Source: Pseudomonas panipatensis (lineage in GTDB: Bacteria > Pseudomonadota > Gammaproteobacteria > Pseudomonadales > Pseudomonadaceae). Taken from it: a stretch of 64,000 bases of DNA. Of the stretch, positions 19,837-31,810 are shown piece after piece. Position numbers and translations under genes: made by a program. The DNA is taken from NCBI RefSeq assembly GCF_900099785.1, contig NZ_FNDS01000007.1, positions 124,001-188,000 of the forward strand. The letters are read 5' to 3'. Below the pieces are notes generated by a model. That model was not told the origin of the DNA. It was given only the letters and a program-made list of their open reading frames with translations, and searched no databases. Positions within the stretch are counted from its first letter, which is position 1, and each line of letters opens with the position of its first letter.

Positions 19837-21054
19837 ATGCACGCGGATCTGGTCATCGTCGGTGCGGGAATGGTCGGCAGCGCGCTGGCCTTGGCGCTGG
19901 AAGGCAGCGGCTTGGAGATTCTCCTGCTGGACGGCTCGCCGTTGAGCGTCAAACCCTATGACCGCGCGGCGCCCTTCGAGCCGCGCGTCAGCGCCCTGTC
20001 CGAAGCCAGCCGGCGCATTCTCCAGCGCCTGCACGCCTGGGACGGCATCCTCGCCCGGCGCGCCGAGCCATATCGTGACATGCACGTCTGGGACGGCTCC
20101 GGCACGGGCCAGGTGCATTTCAGCGCGGCCAGCGTGCACGCCGACGTGCTCGGCCATATCGTCGAGAACCGCGTGGTCCAGGACGCCCTGCTGGAGCGTC
20201 TGCACGACTCCACCATCGGTCTGATGCCGGGGGCGCGCCTGGAACAGTTGCGGCATTCCGGCGACGACTGGCTGCTGACCCTGGCCGACGGTCGGCAGAT
20301 CCGCACGCCGCTGCTGATCGCCGCCGACGGCGCCAACTCGGCGGTCCGCCGCCTGGCCGGCTGCGCCACCCGCGAATGGGATTACCTGCACCATGCCATC
20401 GTCACCAGCGTGCGCTGCGCGAAGCCGCACCAGGCCACGGCCTGGCAGCGCTTCACCGATGACGGCCCGCTGGCCTTCCTGCCGCTGTCGCGCGATGGCG
20501 ATGCACACTGGTGCTCGATCGTCTGGTCGACCACCCCGGAACAGGCCGAACAACTGATGGCCCTGGACGACGCGGATTTCCGTGGCGCCCTGGGGCGCGC
20601 TTTCGAGGAACGCCTGGGAAGCATCGAACAGGTCGATCCGCGCCTGTGCATCCCGCTGCGCCAACGCCATGCCAAACGCTATGTGGAGCCGGGGCTGGCG
20701 CTGATCGGCGACGCCGCGCACACCATCCACCCGCTGGCCGGGCAGGGCGTGAACCTGGGCTTCCTCGACGCCGCAGTGCTCGCCGAGGTGCTGCTGCATG
20801 CCCATGAGCGCGGCGAACGTATCGCCGACGAGCGCGTGCTGAGCCGCTTCGAGCGCCGGCGCATGCCGCACAACCTGGCGATGATGGCCGCGATGGAAGG
20901 CTTCCAGCGCCTGTTCCAGGCCGATCCGCTGGGCCTGCGCTGGCTGCGCAACGCCGGCCTGCGCCTGGTCGACCGCCACCACGAAGCCAAGGGCCTGTTC
21001 GTCCGCCAGGCACTCGGCCTGTCCGGCGACCTGCCGACGCTGGCGCGGGTCTGA
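19837..21054 (+). CDS. ubiI: 2-polyprenylphenol hydroxylase
   Basis: FAD monooxygenase paralogous to UbiH (405 residues), expected to introduce the C5 hydroxyl in ubiquinone synthesis. The Rossmann motif GAGMVGSALAL is at residues about 7-17, the middle motif is IAADGANSAVR, and GDAAHTIHPLAGQGVNL lies near 290. An AAGGAAAGG ribosome site precedes the ATG. It is the last gene of the operon; a short intergenic region with an iron-type regulatory candidate follows. Confidence 0.92.
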   Translation: MHADLVIVGAGMVGSALALALEGSGLEILLLDGSPLSVKPYDRAAPFEPRVSALSEASRRILQRLHAWDGILARRAEPYRDMHVWDGSGTGQVHFSAASVHADVLGHIVENRVVQDALLERLHDSTIGLMPGARLEQLRHSGDDWLLTLADGRQIRTPLLIAADGANSAVRRLAGCATREWDYLHHAIVTSVRCAKPHQATAWQRFTDDGPLAFLPLSRDGDAHWCSIVWSTTPEQAEQLMALDDADFRGALGRAFEERLGSIEQVDPRLCIPLRQRHAKRYVEPGLALIGDAAHTIHPLAGQGVNLGFLDAAVLAEVLLHAHERGERIADERVLSRFERRRMPHNLAMMAAMEGFQRLFQADPLGLRWLRNAGLRLVDRHHEAKGLFVRQALGLSGDLPTLARV

Positions 21055-21137
21055 GGCCGCGCTCCAGCGGCGCGCTGGCGCGACCCTGGATCGCGGCGGG
21101 GCGAAACACCCGGACACAAAGGCAGCGTCCGGTAGTA

Positions 21138-21156
21138 AATGAGGTTCCTTATCATT
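21138..21156. promoter_or_regulatory. Candidate Fur box upstream of the iron transport genes
   Basis: Inverted half-sites AATGAG and TTATCATT form an imperfect 19-bp palindrome that resembles Pseudomonas Fur sites. It lies 34 nt upstream of the binding-protein start. Iron repression is inferred from this match and the gene function. Confidence 0.45.
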
Positions 21157-21189
21157 TGGCCCCTCATTGACTGCCCAGGACTCGCCCCT

Positions 21190-22191
21190 ATGTCGGTTCG
21201 CCATGGCCTTCTCGCCGCCCTCGCGCTCGTCGCCCTCTCCAGTGCCGCCCAGGCCGCCGACGAAGTGGTGGTCTATTCCTCGCGCATCGACGAGCTGATC
21301 AAGCCGGTGTTCGACGCCTACACCGCCAAGACCGGGGTCAAGGTGACGTTCATCACCGACAAGGAGGCGCCGCTGATGGCGCGGATCAAGGCCGAGGGCG
21401 CCAACACTCCCGCCGACCTGCTGCTCACGGTGGATGCCGGCAACCTCTGGCAGGCGGAGAAGATGGGCATCCTGCAACCCTTCGACTCGCCGACCGTCGA
21501 TGCCAACATTCCCCCGCAGTACCGCTCCGCGACCGATAGCTGGACCGGCCTGTCGCTGCGCGCGCGGACCATCGCCTATTCCTCCGCGCGGGTGAAGCCG
21601 GAAGCGCTGTCGACCTACGAGGCGCTGGCCGACAAACAGTGGGAAGGCCGCCTGTGCCTGCGCACGGCGAAGAAGGTCTACAACCAGTCGCTGACCGCGA
21701 CCCTGATCGAGACCCATGGCGCCGAGCAGACCGAGGCCATTCTCAAGGGCTGGGTGAACAACCTGGCCACCGAGGTGTTCTCCGACGACAACGCGCTGCT
21801 CCAGGCCATCGCCGCCGGCCAGTGCGATGTCGGCATCGTCAACACCTACTACTACGGGCGCCTGCACCAGGCGAACGCGGATCTGCCGATCAAGCTGTTC
21901 TGGCCGAACCAGGGCGACCGCGGCGTGCACGTCAACCTCTCCGGGATCGGCCTGACCCGCTACGCGCCGCACCCGCAACAGGCCAAGGCCCTGGTCGAGT
22001 GGATGACCGGCGCCGAGGCACAGGCGCTGTTCGCCGGCTTGAATCAGGAGTTCCCGGCCAACCCGGCGGTCGCGCCGTCCAGGGAAGTCGCTGCCTGGGG
22101 CAGCTTCAAGGCCGACAGCATTCCGCTGGAAGTCGCCGGCAAGCGCCAGGCGGAGGCGATCAAACTGATGGATCGCGCCGGCTGGAACTGA
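21190..22191 (+). CDS. Ferric iron ABC transporter, periplasmic binding protein (FbpA/HitA type)
   Basis: A 333-residue periplasmic iron-binding protein. The signal peptide ends at [14 protein letters not shown]; the mature N-terminus VVVYSSR is typical of the family. The NTYYYGRL segment supplies the adjacent tyrosines that bind ferric iron in FbpA-type proteins. I chose the ATG at 21190 because the 17 residues before it are not signal-like. The permease gene follows 76 nt downstream. A candidate Fur box precedes the gene. Confidence 0.92.
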   Translation: MSVRHGLLAALALVALSSAAQAADEVVVYSSRIDELIKPVFDAYTAKTGVKVTFITDKEAPLMARIKAEGANTPADLLLTVDAGNLWQAEKMGILQPFDSPTVDANIPPQYRSATDSWTGLSLRARTIAYSSARVKPEALSTYEALADKQWEGRLCLRTAKKVYNQSLTATLIETHGAEQTEAILKGWVNNLATEVFSDDNALLQAIAAGQCDVGIVNTYYYGRLHQANADLPIKLFWPNQGDRGVHVNLSGIGLTRYAPHPQQAKALVEWMTGAEAQALFAGLNQEFPANPAVAPSREVAAWGSFKADSIPLEVAGKRQAEAIKLMDRAGWN

Positions 22192-22267
22192 AGCGGTTGC
22201 GGCTGCGGTATCGCTGCGCGCCAGCCACCCTGTCGCTCCATCCACCCCGCGCTTGAAGCCTGACGCC

Positions 22268-23902
22268 ATGTCCTTTCGCTGGTACCCGATCGTCTTCGCC
22301 GTCGCCGCCCTGGTGTTGCTGCCGCTCAGTGTGCTGGCGCTGAGCTGGGCGGAGATCGATGGCGAGATCTGGACGCATCTGTGGGAGACCCAGTTGCCGC
22401 GCCTGCTCGGCAACAGCCTGCTGCTGGTGCTGGGGGTCGGCCTCGGCGTGACCCTGCTGGGTACCAGCCTGGCCTGGCTCACCGCCCTCTGCGAGTTTCC
22501 CGGGCGGCGCTGGCTGGACTGGGCGCTGATGCTGCCCTTCGCCATGCCGGCCTATGTGCTGGCGTTCGTCTTCGTCGGCCTGCTGGATTTTTCCGGCCCG
22601 CTGCAAACGTTGTTGCGCGAGTGCTTCGGCAGTGGCCTGCGCCTGCCGCGGGTGCGCTCCAGCGGCGGGGTGATTCTGGTACTGGTGCTGGTCTTCTATC
22701 CCTACGTCTACCTGCTCGCGCGCGGCGCCTTTCTCGCCCAGGGGCGCGGTCTGACCGAGGCGGCGCGGGTGCTCGGGCTGTCGCCCTGGAAAGCCTTCTG
22801 GCGCGTGGCCCTGCCCATGGCGCGACCGGCCATCGGCGCGGGGCTGGCGCTGGCGGTCATGGAGACCCTGGCCGATTTCGGCGCGGTGGCGGTGTTCAAT
22901 TTCGACACCTTCACCACCGCCATCTACAAGACCTGGTATGGCTTCTACAGCCTGTCCAGCGCCGCGCAACTGGCCAGCCTGCTGCTGCTCGGGGTGTTCC
23001 TCGTGTTGCTCGGCGAACGGCGCAGCCGTGGCCGCGCGGCGGGCGCCAGCGAGCGGCCGCGTTCCGCCGCGCTGTACCGGTTGCGCGGCTGGAAGGCCGG
23101 CGTCGCCAGCGGCTGGTGCGGGCTGGTGTTTCTCTGCGCCTTCGTCGTGCCGCTGGCGCAACTGCTGCTGTGGTGCTGGCAGCGCGGGCGCTTCGACCTC
23201 GACGCGCGTTACCTTGACCTGCTCGCGCACAGCCTTGGCCTGAGCGGCGCGGCGGCGGCGCTGACGGTGGCGGTCGGCCTGCTCCTGGCGTTCGCCCGGC
23301 GCCAGGCGCCGAGCCCGCTGCTGCGTGGCGCGCTGGGGCTGGCCCATCTCGGCTACGCACTGCCCGGCTCGGTGCTGGCGGTGGCGATCATGCTGGCCTT
23401 CAGTTGGCTGGACAATCACTGGGTGGTCCCCCTGTCGAGCGCCCTCGGCGGGGCCGGCAAGCCGTTGCTGCTGGGCAGCCTGGGTGCGCTGTTGCTGGCT
23501 TACCTGATCCGCTTCCTGGCGGTGGCCCAGGGACCGCTGGAAAGCACCCTGGCACGGATTCGCCCGTCGTTGGACGAGGCGTCGCGCAGTCTCGGCGTCA
23601 GCGGCCTGGGCCTGTTCCGGCGGGTCTATTTGCCGCTGCTCAGCCCGGGATTGCTCAGCGCCGCGCTGCTGGTCTTCGTCGATGCGCTCAAGGAAATGCC
23701 GGCGACCCTGCTGATGCGTCCGTTCGGCTGGGACACCCTGGCCGTGCGTATCTTCGAGATGACCAGCGAGGGCGAATGGGCGCGCGCCGCGCTGCCGGCG
23801 TTGAGCCTGGTGCTCGCCGGGCTGCTGCCGGTGGCGCTGCTGATCCGCCGCTCCGCCGCCAGCGGCGTCGGACGGAATTCAGGTGTCCAGCATTCCACCT
23901 AG
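22268..23902 (+). CDS. Ferric iron ABC transporter permease (FbpB type)
   Basis: A 544-residue inner-membrane protein with two fused BPD-type permease halves and about 12 helices. Each half has an EAA loop for contact with the ATPase: [20 protein letters not shown] near residue 165 and [20 protein letters not shown] near 435. The ATG at 22268 follows an in-frame TTG at 22253; the ATG gives a normal N-terminus. No ATPase (FbpC) gene lies beside it, since the next gene is gcvT. The ATPase must be encoded elsewhere or shared. Confidence 0.93.
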   Translation: MSFRWYPIVFAVAALVLLPLSVLALSWAEIDGEIWTHLWETQLPRLLGNSLLLVLGVGLGVTLLGTSLAWLTALCEFPGRRWLDWALMLPFAMPAYVLAFVFVGLLDFSGPLQTLLRECFGSGLRLPRVRSSGGVILVLVLVFYPYVYLLARGAFLAQGRGLTEAARVLGLSPWKAFWRVALPMARPAIGAGLALAVMETLADFGAVAVFNFDTFTTAIYKTWYGFYSLSSAAQLASLLLLGVFLVLLGERRSRGRAAGASERPRSAALYRLRGWKAGVASGWCGLVFLCAFVVPLAQLLLWCWQRGRFDLDARYLDLLAHSLGLSGAAAALTVAVGLLLAFARRQAPSPLLRGALGLAHLGYALPGSVLAVAIMLAFSWLDNHWVVPLSSALGGAGKPLLLGSLGALLLAYLIRFLAVAQGPLESTLARIRPSLDEASRSLGVSGLGLFRRVYLPLLSPGLLSAALLVFVDALKEMPATLLMRPFGWDTLAVRIFEMTSEGEWARAALPALSLVLAGLLPVALLIRRSAASGVGRNSGVQHST

Positions 23903-23975
23903 CGGCTACAATGCGCCCGTTTCGTGCGGGCCGACCTCGCGCTCCGCATCCGCAAATCCCGGAAGGAGACCACCC

Positions 23976-25058
23976 ATGGGACAGCGCACCCCGCTCTACG
24001 ACCTGCATGTCGCACTCGGCGCCAAGATCGTCGATTTCGGCGGCTGGGACATGCCGTTGCACTACGGCTCGCAAGTCGAAGAGCACCACCAGGTACGCCG
24101 CGACTGCGGCGTGTTCGATGTTTCCCACATGACCGTGGTCGACGTCACCGGTCCGCAGGCCAAGGAATACCTGCAACGCCTGCTGGCCAATGACGTCGAG
24201 CGTCTGCAGGTGCCGGGCAAGGCGCTCTACAGCGGCATGCTCAACGACCAAGGCGGGGTGGTCGACGACCTCATCGTCTATCTCGGCGTCTACGGCTACC
24301 GCGTGGTGGTCAACGCCGCCACCCGCGAGAAGGACATGGCCTGGATGCAGGCCCACACCGAAGGCTTCGAGGTCACCCTGCAGCAGCGTCCGGACCTGGC
24401 CATGCTGGCCGTCCAGGGCCCCAACGCACGGGAAAAGACCGCCGAGCTGGTGACCCCCTCGCGCGCCGCGCTGATCCGCGAACTCAAGCCCTTCCAGGGC
24501 AAGGCCGATGGCGATTGGTTCATCGCCCGCACCGGTTACACCGGTGAGGATGGCCTGGAAATCATGCTGCCGGCCGCCGAAGCGCCGGGCTTCCTCAACG
24601 AACTGGTCGGCGCCGGCATCGCCCCCGCCGGCCTGGGCGCGCGCGACACCCTGCGCCTGGAAGCCGGGATGAACCTCTACGGTCAGGACATGGACGAGAG
24701 CATCTCGCCGCTGGCCGCCAACATGGGCTGGACCATCGCCTGGGAACCGGCCGCGCGCGACTTCATCGGCCGCCAGGCGCTGGAGGCGCAGCGCGCCGCC
24801 GGCAGCCAGCCGAAGCTGGTCGGCCTGGTGCTGGAAGAGCGCGGCGTGCTGCGCGCCCACCAGGTGGTGCGGGTCGCCGGTGTCGGCGACGGCGAAATCA
24901 CCAGCGGCAGCTTCTCCCCGACCCTCGGCAAGTCCATCGCCCTGGCCCGCGTGCCGGCGGCGACCGGCGACCGCGCCGAAGTGGAAATTCGTGGCAAGTG
25001 GTACCCGGTACGCGTCGTTCAGCCGAATTTCGTGCGCCATGGCAAGGCCCTGATCTAA
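23976..25058 (+). CDS. gcvT: Glycine cleavage system T protein (aminomethyltransferase)
   Basis: Transfers the aminomethyl carbon from lipoylated H protein to tetrahydrofolate, releasing ammonia. The 360-residue product starts [11 protein letters not shown], has the folate-site [12 protein letters not shown] segment near 20-31 and FDVSHM near 49-54. A GGAAGGAG site lies 9 nt before the ATG at 23976. The longer frame from 23883 overlaps the permease gene and is rejected. No glycine riboswitch fold is evident in the 73-nt gap upstream. Confidence 0.95.
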   Translation: MGQRTPLYDLHVALGAKIVDFGGWDMPLHYGSQVEEHHQVRRDCGVFDVSHMTVVDVTGPQAKEYLQRLLANDVERLQVPGKALYSGMLNDQGGVVDDLIVYLGVYGYRVVVNAATREKDMAWMQAHTEGFEVTLQQRPDLAMLAVQGPNAREKTAELVTPSRAALIRELKPFQGKADGDWFIARTGYTGEDGLEIMLPAAEAPGFLNELVGAGIAPAGLGARDTLRLEAGMNLYGQDMDESISPLAANMGWTIAWEPAARDFIGRQALEAQRAAGSQPKLVGLVLEERGVLRAHQVVRVAGVGDGEITSGSFSPTLGKSIALARVPAATGDRAEVEIRGKWYPVRVVQPNFVRHGKALI

Positions 25059-25109
25059 ATTGCATAGGCGACCCGTCGTCGCCGCTGCCCAGTCCTCGAG
25101 GAAAACAAG

Positions 25110-25499
25110 ATGAGCAATATTCCCGCCGAACTGCGTTACGCCGCCAGCCACGAGTGGGCGCGCCTGGAAACCGACGGTAGCGTCACCGTGGGCATTTCCG
25201 ATCATGCTCAGGAAGCCCTGGGCGATGTGGTCTTCGTCGAACTGCCGGAACTCGGCAAGCAACTGGCCGCCGGCCAGGAAGCCGGTGTCGTGGAGTCGGT
25301 CAAGGCCGCCTCGGACATCTACGCGCCGGTGGGCGGCGAGGTGATCGCGATCAACGAGGCGCTGGCCGACACCCCGGAAAACGTCAACAACGATCCCTAC
25401 GGTTCCTGGTTCTTCAAGCTCAAGCCGAGCAACCCGGCCGAGCTGGACAAGCTGCTCGACGCCGCCGGGTACCGGACGGCCTGCGACGCAGACGCCTGA
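25110..25499 (+). CDS. gcvH: Glycine cleavage system H protein
   Basis: Lipoyl carrier that shuttles the aminomethyl group among the P, T and L proteins. The 129-residue product contains ASHEWARLE near residues 11-19 and the lipoylation lysine in [17 protein letters not shown] near position 64. It lies 51 nt after gcvT. A strong terminator follows before gcvP. Confidence 0.96.
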   Translation: MSNIPAELRYAASHEWARLETDGSVTVGISDHAQEALGDVVFVELPELGKQLAAGQEAGVVESVKAASDIYAPVGGEVIAINEALADTPENVNNDPYGSWFFKLKPSNPAELDKLLDAAGYRTACDADA

Positions 25500-25514
25500 C
25501 CCTGATACGTCCCT

Positions 25515-25545
25515 CAAGGCCTCGATTCGTCGGGGCCTTGTTTTT
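25515..25545 (+). terminator. Rho-independent terminator between gcvH and gcvP
   Basis: An 11-bp stem (25515-25525 with 25530-25540, one G-U pair) closed by a TTCG tetraloop and followed by five T residues. It should cut gcvTH transcription off from gcvP, at least partly. Confidence 0.85.
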
Positions 25546-25581
25546 CGTCATCGCTGTACGCCTTAGTTCGAGATGGACGCC

Positions 25582-28458
<2,877 letters not shown>

Positions 28459-28470
28459 GCGTCGATCGCC

Positions 28471-28504
28471 CATGAAAAAGCCGCCTTCTGGCGGCTTTTT
28501 CATG
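28471..28504. terminator. Bidirectional terminator after gcvP
   Basis: A perfect 15-bp inverted repeat (28471-28485 with 28490-28504) with a 4-nt loop and A/T-rich flanks on both sides of the GC core. It serves gcvP and the convergent small gene. Confidence 0.88.
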
Positions 28505-28539
28505 GCTGTGCGATACGCCCCGGCGGTCGTCGGGGCGGC

Positions 28540-28767
28540 TCACTCGCGCGGCTTGAGCGACACGCGCGAGACCAGCACGAAGAGGAAATAGCACAGCAGG
28601 ATCATCAGCACGTTGCCGAGCATCCCCAGCAGGTTGTACAGCGGCGCCGGCAGCAGCGAGTAAAGCTCCAGGCCGACGACGCTGAGCAGGCGGTTGAGCA
28701 GCCAGAAGCCCTCGCTGGCGATCATCAGGATGAGCACGATCTTCAGGGGCTGGACGGGATCGGACAT
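28540..28767 (-). CDS. Small membrane protein, function unknown
   Basis: A 75-residue protein with two hydrophobic helices (about residues 7-30 and 45-68) and a basic C-terminus (SLKPRE). An AGGAG site precedes the ATG at 28767. The frame to 28785 adds only six residues. A homolog sits at the same place after gcvP in P. aeruginosa (about PA5212). I recognise no functional domain. Confidence 0.75.
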   Translation of the reverse strand: MSDPVQPLKIVLILMIASEGFWLLNRLLSVVGLELYSLLPAPLYNLLGMLGNVLMILLCYFLFVLVSRVSLKPRE

Positions 28768-28873
28768 CGAAACACTCCTTGTCATGAATAAGGCGGATAG
28801 CGCCGGACTGCGGCTTTATCCGCCTTGTCGCGGCCGGGCGCAAGCATCCGGCCGCGTCGCCGGGGCCTCGCGC

Positions 28874-29197
28874 TCAGCGTTCGCCGGCGAGCAGGGCGCT
28901 GGCCAGTTCCTGGTCGCTGCGTTGTTGCAGGTCCGGGTGCTGTTCGCGCAGGCGCTGCAGTTCGGCTTCCAGGTAGGGGCCGCGAATGGCGCCATCGCTG
29001 GCGACGAAGCTGCTGGCGTCATCCGCCAGCGGGCCGACCAGCTTGCGGTCGCCGCCGCTGGTCAGGTAGCTGGAGGCGGTGGTGGCGCCGGTGGAAACCA
29101 GGCCGCGAAGGAAGCCGTCATCCCGTTCCCTGGCCATGGCCGAGGCGAGGGGCAGGGAAAACAGGGCGAGGGCGATGGCCGCTCCGGTGATACGCAT
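28874..29197 (-). CDS. Exported DUF2388-like protein
   Basis: A 107-residue protein with a signal peptide (MRITGAAIALALFSLPLASA). The mature part contains the family-like DDASSFVASDGAIRGPYLEAEL segment in two adjoining pieces, and ends in an SDQELASALLAGE helix. DUF2388 proteins are common, short and periplasmic in Pseudomonas and have no known function. This is the last gene that fits the P. aeruginosa gcvP neighbourhood (about PA5211) before the accessory block. Confidence 0.78.
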   Translation of the reverse strand: MRITGAAIALALFSLPLASAMARERDDGFLRGLVSTGATTASSYLTSGGDRKLVGPLADDASSFVASDGAIRGPYLEAELQRLREQHPDLQQRSDQELASALLAGER

Positions 29198-29297
29198 GGC
29201 TACTCCTTGGGTGTCTGCGTTCGCGCCCCTCAGAGTGCCGCACAGGCGGCGAGTTCCAAGCCGCCTGACTGATTTTTCCTACGTGCCGACGGCCTGC

Positions 29298-31682
29298 TCA
29301 TTCGCCTTTCAGCAGCGGGTCGTCCGGGTTCTGCTGTTCCAGTTCGGCGAGCAGCATCTGCACCTTCTCCAGTTGCCCGGTTTCGCGCAGGTAGCCGATC
29401 AGCGCCAGGCGCGCCTCGCGGTTCGCCGGGTGGCGCTGGAGCAGTTGCTCGAGCTGTTGGCAGGCGGCATTGGTGTCGCCGCTGTCATGCAGGCCGATGG
29501 CCAGGACGTAGCGGAATTGCGCGTCGTCCGGGCTCAGGCGCACGGCTTCCTGCAGTGCCTTGAGCGCGGCGGGGCGCTGGCCCTGACGCACCAGGGACAG
29601 GCCCAGCGTGTGCTGCAGCAGGGCCGAGCGCGGATGGCGCTTGAGCGCGGCATCCAGCAGTTGCTGCGCCTCCGCATTGCGTTGCTGGCTCTCCAGCCAC
29701 TGGGAGAGGCTGACCAGCGCCGGCAGGTAATCCGGGTCGCGTTGCAGGGCGGCGCGCAGTGCCGGCTCGACCTCGGCAGCGCGGCCGCTGGCCTGGTAGA
29801 GCATGGCGCGGTTGAGGTTGGCCTCGGCGCGCTCGGCGAGGGCCGACTGCACCGCTTCGTATTCCTGCAGGCCCCTCTGCAGGCGCTCATCCAGGCCGGC
29901 GCGCGCCGCCGCCGGCAGTTGCAGCAGTTGCCAGGCGGCGGCGATGCGCACGGCGCGTATCGGGTCATCCAGCAGCGGCGCCAGCAGCGTGGCTTGCTGC
30001 GCCGGCGCGGCCAGGGCGGCGAACGCGTCGATGGCGGCGTGGCGGACCTGCGGCTCCTTGTCGCCGAGGGCGGCGCTGGCCAGCTCCAGGGAGCGCTGGC
30101 TCGGGTAGGTCGGCAGCTCGGCGAGCAAGGTGGCGCGGCGGATCGCCGGCAGGTCGCTGGTCGCCAGCAGCAGGTGCAGCGCCCGCGAAGCGCCTGGCTG
30201 GCCTTCGCGGGCTTTCCACAGGCCGTCGTCGTAGCGTGGCGCCGGGTTGCTCGACGGCGCCGGCTTGCGCGCATCGCTGGCGTACCAGAGCTGGAATTGC
30301 TGGCTGATCTTCGCCGTCGCGCTGTCGCGGTGGCAGCCCAGGCAGGCATCCGGCGCGCCCAGCTTCTGCGAGTGCTCGGGGTTGGGGACGCTGAAGCTGT
30401 GATCGTGGCGGTAGTGATTGACCATGTAGTACTTGCCCGGCATGTGGCAGGCGGTGCACTGCGCGCCCGGCGTACCGGGCTGGTGGTGATGGTGCTCGGG
30501 CGAGTCGTAGTCCTTCGCCTGCAGACCGGCGCCGTCGATGTCCGCGCGCAGCGGCTTGCCGGCGCTGTTGTGGCATTGCAGGCAGAGGCCGTTGCCGGCG
30601 ATCTTCAACTGGCCGCTGTGCGGGTTGTGGCAGTCGATGCAGCTCACGCCCTTGGCGAACATTTTGCTCTGGGTGAAGGAACCCCACTCGAAGACCTCGT
30701 CCTTGATCTTGCCGTCGATCTGGTACAGCTCGCGGGTCAGCAGGCTGGGCAGGTAGTCGTCCATGAAACGCTTGCCGGGCTGGGCGCCATCGCCCAGGGG
30801 CGCGCGGCGGGCGTGGCAGCGCGCGCAGGTTTCCACCAGGGCGCTGGCCGGGGTGCGGCGGTCGAGGGGCGTGTCGAATCCCTTGGCCGGGGAGCTGTCG
30901 GGCTTGGTCGTCCATTCCAAGTGCCGCGAGGCCGGGCCGTGGCAGGCCTGGCAGCCGACGCCGGGGCTTTGCCAGTGGCTGGCGAAGCTGTCCGTGGCGG
31001 CATCGAACCGGCGGGTGAAGTCGGTGCTGTGGCAGTCGATGCACATGAAGTTGGCGTTGTACGCCGGGCGCGTCCAGTGCAGCTCGTCCTTGAAGTCGAT
31101 GCGCTGTCCGGGGTTGAGCTGGAACCAGCGCTGCTTGTGGCTATCCCAGGCCACGCCGAGGGCCTGCAGGCGGCCGCCGGGGTACTCCAGCAGGTATTGC
31201 TGCAACGGCGCCACGCCAAAGGTGTAGGCGACCTTGAAGTCGGCCGGCTTGCCGTCGGCGCCGGGGGTGTTGACCCAGAACTCGTCGCCCTTGCGGAAGA
31301 AACGGGTGCTTTCCACCTCGCCCTTGAAGCGCACGTCGTTGAAGTCGCCCTGGACGCTGTCCGCGCTGGCCTCCTGCATGGCGCGCTGGTGGTGCGAGCC
31401 CTTCCAGTCCTGGATCTGCGCCAGGTGGCAGCCCTGGCATTGCCGCTCGTCGACGAAATGCGCCGGCGCGGGGGCGCTGGCCACGGGGGGCGCGGGGGTG
31501 GCCGAGGCGGCGGCGGAGGTCGGCAGCAGCGCTGCGCTGTGCTGCACCTGCCACCAGAGCCCGATGCTGGCCGCCAGCAGCAGGCAGGCCAGGCCCGCGA
31601 GCAGGCGCTGGCGGAAGACCCTGCGCGGTTCCACCGCGGCGGGGGCTGGAGAGCGGGCGCTTTTCGAGTGGGTCTTTGGCAT
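29298..31682 (-). CDS. Octaheme c-type cytochrome with HEAT-like and TPR repeats
   Basis: A 794-residue membrane-anchored periplasmic protein. After one N-terminal helix (about 27-45) and an Ala/Pro linker come eight CxxCH heme sites, with cysteines starting at residues 82, 214, 244, 286, 348, 367, 409 and 447. The CTACH-MPGKYYM and HDHSFSVPNPE segments match the cytochrome c554-like family. HEAT-like repeats lie at about 500-600 and TPR repeats at about 610-790. Such proteins are known mostly from sequence. The gene lies 128 nt downstream of the gluconate-dehydrogenase-type operon on the same strand, so it may receive electrons from it; this is inference. Substrate unknown. Confidence 0.88.
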   Translation of the reverse strand: MPKTHSKSARSPAPAAVEPRRVFRQRLLAGLACLLLAASIGLWWQVQHSAALLPTSAAASATPAPPVASAPAPAHFVDERQCQGCHLAQIQDWKGSHHQRAMQEASADSVQGDFNDVRFKGEVESTRFFRKGDEFWVNTPGADGKPADFKVAYTFGVAPLQQYLLEYPGGRLQALGVAWDSHKQRWFQLNPGQRIDFKDELHWTRPAYNANFMCIDCHSTDFTRRFDAATDSFASHWQSPGVGCQACHGPASRHLEWTTKPDSSPAKGFDTPLDRRTPASALVETCARCHARRAPLGDGAQPGKRFMDDYLPSLLTRELYQIDGKIKDEVFEWGSFTQSKMFAKGVSCIDCHNPHSGQLKIAGNGLCLQCHNSAGKPLRADIDGAGLQAKDYDSPEHHHHQPGTPGAQCTACHMPGKYYMVNHYRHDHSFSVPNPEHSQKLGAPDACLGCHRDSATAKISQQFQLWYASDARKPAPSSNPAPRYDDGLWKAREGQPGASRALHLLLATSDLPAIRRATLLAELPTYPSQRSLELASAALGDKEPQVRHAAIDAFAALAAPAQQATLLAPLLDDPIRAVRIAAAWQLLQLPAAARAGLDERLQRGLQEYEAVQSALAERAEANLNRAMLYQASGRAAEVEPALRAALQRDPDYLPALVSLSQWLESQQRNAEAQQLLDAALKRHPRSALLQHTLGLSLVRQGQRPAALKALQEAVRLSPDDAQFRYVLAIGLHDSGDTNAACQQLEQLLQRHPANREARLALIGYLRETGQLEKVQMLLAELEQQNPDDPLLKGE

Positions 31683-31810
31683 GCGGACATCCGCTCCGCG
31701 AGACGAGGGTACGACGAGGTGTCAGCAGCTTCAGTGACTGCTCCGGGCTTGTCAAACCGAAACCGGGAAGCGCCGCCGCCGGCGCGCGCGGGCTTCCCGT
31801 CGCGCCGCAC

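Noticed and set aside
19777-22545. A 922-codon minus-strand frame
   Set aside because: Antisense to ubiI, the iron-binding protein and part of the permease; no domain seen.
23903-23975. A glycine riboswitch before gcvT
   Set aside because: The gap is only 73 nt, too short for the aptamer plus switch, and I see no conserved aptamer core.
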